NCBI GenBank assembly: GCA_003486225.1
Contig: DNGN01000254.1
Location: 1-6,092, forward strand
DNA from: Chloroflexota bacterium
Lineage (GTDB): Bacteria; Chloroflexota; Anaerolineae; Anaerolineales; UBA11579
Length of the DNA: 6,092 bases
Direction: 5' to 3'
The notes beneath the pieces are model-generated. The model did no database searches. It was not told the origin of the DNA and saw nothing but the letters and a program-made list of their open reading frames with translations. Position numbers and translations under genes: made by a program. Below, in pieces: positions 1-6,092 of this stretch. Position 1 is the stretch's first letter; every line of letters begins with the position of its first letter.

Positions 1-1464
1 ATCGAACGGCAGGGCCGCGCGGTAGTTCTGGTAATACAATAACCGGCGGGCGTTGCGCTGGAATTCCTTAGGTACGGCTATCTGCTCAGCCTTCAGCAGC
101 GCATCCGCCTGCTGCCGGAAAGCCGCCGCTGATTTCGGAAAATAGACCGTGGGAAAATGCGCATACCAGGCCTCACCACCGCACAGCACCGCTTTGCCAA
201 GTAATGCGCCTTCCAGGCCGATCGAGGAATTGTAAACGATCATGAACTTGGAGCGCTGGATCAACTCATAGGAACTGATAAATTCCTCCGAGTGGATAAA
301 AACCACATTGGCCAAAGCTTCGACGTGGTTGCGCTGCACCCATTGCTTCACCGTTTCATGGCTGGCCTTGCCCATCCGCATTTCGTCCGGATGCGCCCGG
401 ATGACAAACAGCGTTTCCGGATGCACTTTGATCACCGCCAGCAGGTCATCCAGCCAGGCAAACATATGCTCGTAGACCACATTGGCATGCGGCTGGCTGG
501 TATCGAAGATCACATTGGTAAACACCGGTACGATTTGTTTAAATTCAGCGGCCTTCGCCAAAAAACTTTCGTCCAGCTTGCTCATCTCTGGCCAAAACTG
601 GATCCCTGCCATGGTAAAGCTGCCCGCAAAACGCTGTTCCAGGTACTGCTCCAATCGGGCTTCCTGGGCTTCAGTGAGCTGGAAGTCATCCCCCAGCTCA
701 ATTTCTCGGGCAGTGGCCTCACGCGTGGTGAGAAACCCAGAGAAGGGCTGGTAACCCACCTCGTGCATTACCACCGGTATACCTCGTTCCTGGGCTGTCA
801 GCTTGGCGATGGCTTCCGGGAACATCAACCCGTTAAATACAATCACAGCTTTGGGGTCAGATTTATCCAGCAAAGCTTGAAACTCCCGCCGGATATGGTA
901 GGCAGACAGAATAAATTCATTGAACAGTGTACGCGTGGTTTCATCATCCTGCAGGTTGTGGCGGCGCTTACACCAGCGCACGCTCGGCAGCACAATTTCA
1001 CCATATGCCAGCCCCTGATACTCAAATTTTACATATTGCTCTACAGTTAGCCCAGCCAGAGCTTCTGCCAGGGCAGCGTCTTGGGAAAAGGTGAAGCTTT
1101 GCACCTGAGCACCGGTAAAGGCCACCTTTGAGAGGTTGATGCATTTATCGCAGGGCATGGCCTCAAAATAATTGCGTTCGGTACTGCTCAAGGTGCAGCG
1201 GCTCATGCCGCGCTGGCAAACAAAATGCACCACCGGTGTACCTGCCAAGCGCAGCCCCCATGAAGAGAGCAGAGAGAAGGCCCCGTTCTGGCTCATATAG
1301 TCCAAACGAGTGCTGGCATTAAAGAAGATGACCGGTTTTTCCCCTGGTGTTGGCTTGGCCTGCCCAGCAACCTTGCGGGCCAGCTGCCAGATCCGCCAGC
1401 GGTTCAGGTACTTATCTCTCCAGATCGGGATGCGCTCCCAAATCGAACGCTGCACTCTGTTCAT
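1..1464 (-). CDS. Capsule polysaccharide synthesis-type protein, probable glycosyltransferase (3' end outside window)
   Basis: This frame stays open for 488 codons from an ATG at 1464 to the left edge, so the protein is at least 488 residues and its C-terminus is missing. I translated it by hand. The C-terminal half looks like the capsule polysaccharide biosynthesis (KpsS/LipB-like, GT-B-like) group: FNG at 210-212 with PE at 216-217, GIPVVMHEVGY at 228-238, IRAHPDE at 355-361, and VYNSSIGLEGALLGKAVL at 410-427 followed by a GGEAWY stretch. In related proteins the last block forms the nucleotide-sugar side of the fold. The N-terminal part has four cysteines at 83, 90, 105 and 108 (C-x6-C-x14-C-x2-C). 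No signal peptide or membrane segment is evident, so it is probably cytoplasmic. It starts 11 nt after the neuB-type stop. The only Shine-Dalgarno candidate, AAGGA, lies 14 nt upstream inside the end of that gene, so translation may depend on coupling. The role as a transferase for the CMP-activated sugar is inferred from context. The donor and acceptor are unknown. Confidence 0.8.
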   Translation of the reverse strand, partial: MNRVQRSIWERIPIWRDKYLNRWRIWQLARKVAGQAKPTPGEKPVIFFNASTRLDYMSQNGAFSLLSSWGLRLAGTPVVHFVCQRGMSRCTLSSTERNYFEAMPCDKCINLSKVAFTGAQVQSFTFSQDAALAEALAGLTVEQYVKFEYQGLAYGEIVLPSVRWCKRRHNLQDDETTRTLFNEFILSAYHIRREFQALLDKSDPKAVIVFNGLMFPEAIAKLTAQERGIPVVMHEVGYQPFSGFLTTREATAREIELGDDFQLTEAQEARLEQYLEQRFAGSFTMAGIQFWPEMSKLDESFLAKAAEFKQIVPVFTNVIFDTSQPHANVVYEHMFAWLDDLLAVIKVHPETLFVIRAHPDEMRMGKASHETVKQWVQRNHVEALANVVFIHSEEFISSYELIQRSKFMIVYNSSIGLEGALLGKAVLCGGEAWYAHFPTVYFPKSAAAFRQQADALLKAEQIAVPKEFQRNARRLLYYQNYRAALPFD

Positions 1465-1475
1465 CTGCTGATTTT

Positions 1476-3362
1476 CTATCCTTCAATCGCCGTGTAATAG
1501 GCATCCGAAAGCCGGTTCAGGGCAATCAGGAAACCCTCTCCGCCGCGCTGGTGACCACGCCAGATCTCTGGGATCATGGTGCCGTGGTAGCCTTTGGCGA
1601 CCTTGAAGAATTTCACCCAGTCGATCACACCTTCCCGGATTTGCATGCCTTCTCCATCCAGGCCAGCCGCGTCTGCCAGGTGCAAATGCGAAATGTAAGG
1701 CAAGATCTTGCGGACCTGCTGGTAGAAATCGACATTCGCCCAATTGCAGTACAGTTTGGAATGCGAGGTATCGAAGCAAATCTTGAGGCCGCGCGGCTCG
1801 ATAAAATCAATGATTTCATCCACATCCATAAAAGCATTCGTCAGCCATTGCCCGCCAAAATACCAGGGATGAGCCGGCAGGTTTTCCAGCAGCAGTTCCA
1901 CTCCGTCGTAATCCAGTCGTTCCACAGAATCAGCCAAGTTGTCGTACAGCATCTTTTTATCTGTAATCGGATGGTCTAAGCTGGCTGCCCCGGGATGCAC
2001 CACCAATTTGGGTGTCCCTTTGAAGTGGACGGCTAACGCTCGCGTCACATCTACAGAGCGCTGCAGCAGCTTTATCGAGGCATTGCGCAGCCATTCGTCT
2101 GGGGTGCATAGATCTACCAGATGGTTGCTCCAGAATTCAGGAGCATGCACCACCAAGCCCAAGTCATGGTCACCGCCGGTATATTCCTCATCCAAATCGC
2201 GGTCAGTGAAATGGAACTCGAGGATCCTGGGCTGGTACTTCAGCATGGGCTCAAAGTCGTTATAGCGCACCACAAAGCCCCATTCCATAGGCAAGGTATG
2301 TTCCATATCCAGGGTCACCCGGGTGCCAATATCTTCAGGCAGGAACATATCGTCCTCAGCAATATCGCGGATGGCGGTGCGCCCGATCAGGTCCTGGTAT
2401 CGCTGTGGCGAAAGCCCTTGGCCCGGCCCTTTTACAGTTACCATCTCCCCGGTGATCGTTTGACCGGCTTGAATATCGCATGCGGCTACCAGGCTTTTGG
2501 CCAGCACTTCACGGTTAAGGATCTCCCCGCGTGACATGAATTTTTCTTCGCCCGTACCCAGGGCCATTTCCACTTGACGGATATCACGCACCATCTTCTT
2601 GAAACCCTGCGGTTCCAAACTGGCCGCATGATCTGGTCCATCCATAGTACGGTCGAGGGTAATGTGCCGTTCAATAATGTGGGCATTCATGGCAGCCGCC
2701 ACCGTGGAGATGGCAATACCGCGTTCATGGCCGGAATAACCGACGGGTACATCGAATTTGCGTAATTGGTCCATAAACCGCAAATTGATATCCTCAAATG
2801 CCGCGGGGTAAGCACTGTTGCAGTGCAGCAAGGCAAACTCGGCACCCCGCTCCTTGAGAAAACTCACGGTGAATTCCACCTCTTCCATGCGAGACATCCC
2901 GGTGGAAAGGATCATCGGCTTGCCTTTATCAATCACATGAGACAGCAGCGGAAGGTTGATCATATCGGCAGAGGCAATTTTGAAGGCTGGAACACCCAAA
3001 TCATCTAAAAAGTCGGCACTATCAATATCAAATGGTGAGCAGATAAAAGTCATACCTTTCTTGTCACAATAATCCTTGATGCGGTAGTAGTCCTCATCAG
3101 AGAGTTCCACCTGCTGCAGAATCGGCAGCAGGTAGGCCATATTCTTTTCACCGGTATTCACGTCGTCCAGCATCTTCTTGGGATATAGCTTCTTTAAATT
3201 CCGTTTCTGGAACTTGACTGCATCCACACCCGCATCAATGGCCTGGTCGATTAGCTCAAACGCCAAAGGAACCATGCCATTATGGTTGACTCCGATCTCT
3301 GCAATAATATAGGCAGGGTGCCCAGGGCCAATCAGGCGATCTCCAATTCGAATTTCAGCCAT
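1476..3362 (-). CDS. NeuB-type nonulosonate synthase fused to a xylose-isomerase-like TIM barrel
   Basis: 628 residues, against about 340-370 for an ordinary NeuB/SpsE/LegI. Residues 1-270 are the NeuB catalytic barrel, which condenses phosphoenolpyruvate with a hexosamine-type sugar to give a nine-carbon keto acid. Motifs are AEIGVNHNG (21-29), AVKFQKR (48-54), GYSGHERG (208-215), ERHITLDRTMDGPDHAASLEP-like residues from 231 to 251, with GPDHAASL at 242-249. H212 and H233 sit 21 apart, as do the metal-binding histidines of meningococcal NeuB. Residues about 282-345 are a SAF (antifreeze-like) domain ending in LIGRTAIRDI and FLPEDIG. Residues about 360-628 are a second TIM barrel of the sugar-phosphate isomerase/AP endonuclease-2 class: VVHAPEFW (404-411), VVHPGAA (454-460), LLENLP (491-496), CFDTSHSKL (529-537), ISHLHLADA (557-565), IPEIWRG (597-603). 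Candidate metal ligands are E493, D531, H534, H561 and E599. The ATG at 3362 directly follows the upstream TAA and has a strong AAGGAGA site. The fusion is continuous, with no frameshift. The exact product (sialic, legionaminic, Kdn-like or other) and the role of the second barrel cannot be read from sequence. Confidence 0.93.
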   Translation of the reverse strand: MAEIRIGDRLIGPGHPAYIIAEIGVNHNGMVPLAFELIDQAIDAGVDAVKFQKRNLKKLYPKKMLDDVNTGEKNMAYLLPILQQVELSDEDYYRIKDYCDKKGMTFICSPFDIDSADFLDDLGVPAFKIASADMINLPLLSHVIDKGKPMILSTGMSRMEEVEFTVSFLKERGAEFALLHCNSAYPAAFEDINLRFMDQLRKFDVPVGYSGHERGIAISTVAAAMNAHIIERHITLDRTMDGPDHAASLEPQGFKKMVRDIRQVEMALGTGEEKFMSRGEILNREVLAKSLVAACDIQAGQTITGEMVTVKGPGQGLSPQRYQDLIGRTAIRDIAEDDMFLPEDIGTRVTLDMEHTLPMEWGFVVRYNDFEPMLKYQPRILEFHFTDRDLDEEYTGGDHDLGLVVHAPEFWSNHLVDLCTPDEWLRNASIKLLQRSVDVTRALAVHFKGTPKLVVHPGAASLDHPITDKKMLYDNLADSVERLDYDGVELLLENLPAHPWYFGGQWLTNAFMDVDEIIDFIEPRGLKICFDTSHSKLYCNWANVDFYQQVRKILPYISHLHLADAAGLDGEGMQIREGVIDWVKFFKVAKGYHGTMIPEIWRGHQRGGEGFLIALNRLSDAYYTAIEG

Positions 3363-4127
3363 TTATTTAATCTCCTTTATTTGAAAACCCAAATCATCCA
3401 TGGATAAATCATGATTCATGATAAGTTGTTCAGCACGCTGCCAATCTTCCGGTGAATCAAGATCCACCCAATCACCCGGATGGATGACCAGGGGCAAGAT
3501 ATGTTTTCCGGTCATAGATTTTTTCTCTAAAATCGTTCGGCTCCAGGCGGCATCCACATAGCCAGTCTGCCAGTACACGTCAGGCAAGGCCTGGCGGGGC
3601 ATATTATAAGGTTCTTCATAACTTGTTTTCAGCAGGGGCTGCATTAATCCATCCTCTGCTATCGTCCACATCTTGAAGGGATTCTGGAATGGCACCACCA
3701 CAGTGCGCACAGAGTCGGCCTGCGGGTGCTGGATCAAAGCCTGCACCGCGCCGTCAATATGCCACATGCGGCGCAAGGGAGAAGTCGGCCGCAGCTGGAC
3801 CACAATCTCAGGCTGATACCCTTCCTGCTCAGCAAGCCAGGTCAACGCATGTTCAAAAACAGGTAAATCCGGCGTTTGGTCCTGGGCATGGGCTGCCGGG
3901 CGTATAAAGGGCACCTCAGCCCCGTAATGCCGGGAGACCTCAGCGATCTCCTCGTCATCCGTGGAAACAATCACCCTGGTCACCATTTCAGACTGCAATC
4001 CAGCCGCAATACTGTACGCGATCAGAGGAAACCCGGCAAAGTCTTTGATATTTTTCCGGGGGATGGTCTTCGACCCGCCCCGGGCCGGAATGACTGCTAA
4101 AACCTCGGTTTGTCGAGTTGATTGCAT
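3363..4127 (-). CDS. CMP-nonulosonate (acylneuraminate) cytidylyltransferase, NeuA/PtmB type
   Basis: 254 residues from the ATG at 4127. It activates a nine-carbon sugar acid with CTP to give the CMP-sugar used by transferases, in the cytoplasm. The N-terminal nucleotide-binding motif is VIPARGGSKTIPRKN (12-26), the family signature with threonine where glycine is common. Other family blocks are IVSTDDEEIAE (53-63), QLRPTSPLR (111-119), DVYWQTGYVD (183-192) and DWVDLDSPEDW (219-229). D222 and D224 match the metal-binding aspartate pair of NeuA enzymes. Start choice: an in-frame TTG at 4142 would add five residues, but the ATG at 4127 has AAGGA seven bases upstream and the TTG has no such site. 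It lies 47 nt after the SDR gene and its TAA abuts the ATG of the NeuB-type gene, so synthase and activating enzyme are probably translated together. Length is slightly above the usual 220-235 residues, with a short extra C-terminal tail from about 236. The class is secure. Whether it prefers sialic, legionaminic or another acid is not determined. Confidence 0.93.
   Translation of the reverse strand: MQSTRQTEVLAVIPARGGSKTIPRKNIKDFAGFPLIAYSIAAGLQSEMVTRVIVSTDDEEIAEVSRHYGAEVPFIRPAAHAQDQTPDLPVFEHALTWLAEQEGYQPEIVVQLRPTSPLRRMWHIDGAVQALIQHPQADSVRTVVVPFQNPFKMWTIAEDGLMQPLLKTSYEEPYNMPRQALPDVYWQTGYVDAAWSRTILEKKSMTGKHILPLVIHPGDWVDLDSPEDWQRAEQLIMNHDLSMDDLGFQIKEIK
3371..3378 (-). promoter_or_regulatory. 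Ribosome binding site of the NeuB-type fusion gene
   Basis: AAAGGAGA lies within the last codons of the upstream cytidylyltransferase gene, 8 nt before its own ATG at 3362 (9 nt counted from AGGAG). It is the strongest such site in the window. With stop and start directly adjacent (TAAATG), translation is likely coupled. Confidence 0.75.
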
Positions 4128-4134
4128 CCTAATT

Positions 4135-4139
4135 TCCTT
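4135..4139 (-). promoter_or_regulatory. Ribosome binding site of the CMP-nonulosonate synthetase gene
   Basis: AAGGA ends 7 nt before the ATG at 4127. This decides the start in favour of that ATG over the in-frame TTG at 4142, which has no purine-rich site in front of it. Confidence 0.7.
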
Positions 4140-4174
4140 CAAAAGGTTTCAATCCAGCGTACACTTGCGGACAT

Positions 4175-5002
4175 TTACCAAGCGGTCCATCCACCATCGA
4201 CCACGAGGTTGGACCCTGTCATGTAGCTGGAAGCATCTGACGCCAGGAACAGCAAAGCCCCGTTCATTTCATCCTGTTCGGCCATTCTGCCCAGAACCGA
4301 GCGAGCCGCGTAGGCCTCAACAAATTGAGCATCATGATTATTGAAGACGCCTCCCGGTGTCAGGGCATTGACGCGGATGTTTTTGGCGCCATAATAGGCG
4401 GCCAGGTATTGGGTCAGGCCAAGCACCCCGGCTTTGGTTACAGAGTAAGTCACCGGTTTATATTGGGGCGGCTGGCCCTGGCGTTGGTAGAGCCGCTGGT
4501 CTGGCCCCACCAGGCCGTACATCGAGCAAAGATTGATCATGACCCCTTCACCTTGCTCCAACATCTGCCGCGCGGCAGCCTGAGAACAGAGGAACATCCC
4601 GGTGAGGTTTACGTCGAGTGCTTGCTGCCAGCCTGGCAGGGGAAAAGTTTCAAAGGCATTTTGGCCCTGGGCTGTGATGCTGTCAGGGTCGAACTTGGGA
4701 TCCAGGGCAGCGCTGTTCACCAGAATATCCAGGCGGCCAAAAGCTTTCAGGGTGGTATCGACCATGGCGGCAACCGAATCAGGTTGCGTGATGTCTGTGG
4801 GAATGTCCAATGCCTTACCAGCCGCCTGGTTGATGGCCTGGGCGACGGTTTTGGCCGCCTCAGCGTCAATATCCACCACTGAAACAGACGCACCTGCGGC
4901 TGCCAGGGTCTGACAGAACTGCCGCCCCAACAACCCAGCGCCACCGGTCACTACCGCACTTTTTCCGGTCAGATCAAACATTTGAGGCAAGTTGGGCATC
5001 AT
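4175..5002 (-). CDS. Short-chain dehydrogenase/reductase, PtmA-like
   Basis: 275 residues with a classical SDR layout. The Rossmann cofactor loop is TGGAGLLG (19-26). D44 in VVDID ends the second strand and suggests NAD(H) rather than NADP(H). NSAA (96-99) replaces the common NNAG. The catalytic tetrad is N132, S160, Y186 and K190 (YSVTK at 186-190). It ends in VDGGWTAW (268-275). The S160-Y186 spacing of 26 residues is about twice the usual 12-14, because of a loop rich in Gln, Pro and Tyr. That loop and the WTAW end resemble, from memory, the PtmA group that sits beside PtmB in flagellin-glycan loci of Campylobacter. In the window it is followed by a PtmB/NeuA-type gene, which supports the comparison. 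The role would be oxidation or reduction of a sugar intermediate in the nonulosonate pathway, but the substrate is not shown. Two adjacent ATGs (5002 and 4999) are possible starts. An AGGA site lies 4 nt from the first and 7 nt from the second, so the second (274 residues) may be the true one. Confidence 0.9.
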   Translation of the reverse strand: MMPNLPQMFDLTGKSAVVTGGAGLLGRQFCQTLAAAGASVSVVDIDAEAAKTVAQAINQAAGKALDIPTDITQPDSVAAMVDTTLKAFGRLDILVNSAALDPKFDPDSITAQGQNAFETFPLPGWQQALDVNLTGMFLCSQAAARQMLEQGEGVMINLCSMYGLVGPDQRLYQRQGQPPQYKPVTYSVTKAGVLGLTQYLAAYYGAKNIRVNALTPGGVFNNHDAQFVEAYAARSVLGRMAEQDEMNGALLFLASDASSYMTGSNLVVDGGWTAW

Positions 5003-5006
5003 ACCA

Positions 5007-5010
5007 TCCT
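5007..5010 (-). promoter_or_regulatory. Ribosome binding site of the SDR gene
   Basis: AGGA on the minus strand lies 4 nt before the first ATG (5002) and 7 nt before the adjacent second ATG (4999). The spacing favours the second start. It sits directly beside the foot of the intercistronic hairpin. Confidence 0.55.
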
Positions 5011-5013
5011 AGC

Positions 5014-5055
5014 GATTCAGGGTGGGCAGGTTGAAACACCCATCCACCCTGAATC
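5014..5055 (-). other. Perfect 12-bp inverted repeat in the gap before the SDR gene
   Basis: The arms are GATTCAGGGTGG (5055-5044) and CCACCCTGAATC (5025-5014) on the minus strand, perfectly complementary, with an 18-nt loop. In RNA they would form a GC-rich hairpin between the sulfurylase/kinase and SDR genes. The 3' arm ends only 3 nt before the AGGA of the SDR ribosome binding site. No T-run follows the 3' arm, so it is not a standard intrinsic terminator. Possible roles are mRNA stability or processing, partial attenuation, control of SDR translation, or a two-fold protein-binding site. The loop contains GGGTG, which could pair alternatively with CACCC in the 3' arm. Confidence 0.7.
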
Positions 5056-5063
5056 CATGGTGA

Positions 5064-6092
<1,029 letters not shown>

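Noticed and set aside
292..1050. 252-codon open frame on the plus strand
   Set aside because: It lies antisense to the capsule-type gene, which has recognisable family motifs over the same bases. The plus-strand product shows no family motif and fits a mirror frame of a coding sequence.
1347..1979. 210-codon open frame on the plus strand
   Set aside because: It is antisense to the C-terminal barrel of the NeuB fusion and crosses the gene boundary at 1464-1476. No motif or convincing start site.
4128..4142. TTG at 4142 as the start of the CMP synthetase
   Set aside because: No ribosome binding site precedes it, while the ATG 15 nt downstream has AAGGA at a 7-nt spacing.
4325..4882. 185-codon open frame on the plus strand
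   Set aside because: It is antisense to the SDR gene, whose cofactor and catalytic motifs are all present on the other strand.
5014..5055. Intrinsic terminator after the sulfurylase/kinase gene
   Set aside because: The stem is strong, but no T-run follows on the minus strand and the next gene's ribosome binding site begins 3 nt later. Kept only as a hairpin of unknown role.
5017..5058. 13-codon minus-strand mini-ORF (ATG at 5058, TGA at 5017) across the hairpin, a possible leader peptide
   Set aside because: It has no Shine-Dalgarno site and no run of regulatory codons, and its bases are explained by the inverted repeat.

Overview
The window holds five genes, all on the minus strand and tightly spaced. 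They read as one operon segment running from the right edge to the left edge, and both end genes are cut by the window. In transcription order they are: (1) the C-terminal part of a fused ATP sulfurylase/APS kinase, which makes the sulfate donor PAPS; (2) a short-chain dehydrogenase/reductase resembling PtmA, found in nonulosonic (sialic-acid-like) sugar loci; (3) a CMP-nonulosonate synthetase (NeuA/PtmB type); (4) a 628-residue fusion of a NeuB-type nonulosonate synthase with a C-terminal xylose-isomerase/AP-endonuclease-like TIM barrel; (5) a large, so far unterminated protein resembling capsule polysaccharide synthesis proteins with a GT-B-like C-terminal half. Gaps are 61, 47, 0 and 11 nt. 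I see no tRNA, rRNA, CRISPR array, insertion sequence or long repeat.

Taken together this is a surface-glycan biosynthesis locus. The NeuB domain would condense phosphoenolpyruvate with a hexose-derived sugar to give a nine-carbon alpha-keto acid. The CMP synthetase would activate it, and the capsule-type protein would take part in transferring it or building the polymer. The SDR and the isomerase-like barrel are the likely sources of unusual sugar chemistry. PAPS production in the same operon suggests that the glycan is sulfated, although no sulfotransferase is visible here. The usual precursor enzymes for sialic, legionaminic or pseudaminic acid (NeuC-type epimerase, dehydratase, aminotransferase, acetyltransferase) are absent from the window, so the exact sugar cannot be named.

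The organism is bacterial (Shine-Dalgarno sites, operon layout), with moderate GC by eye. The fused sulfurylase/kinase and this style of glycan cluster would fit an environmental bacterium, for example a member of Chloroflexota, but that placement is a weak guess.

The points most worth following are the NeuB-TIM-barrel fusion, the PAPS-synthesis gene beside nonulosonate genes, a four-cysteine motif in the capsule-type protein, and a perfect 12-bp hairpin just before the SDR ribosome binding site.
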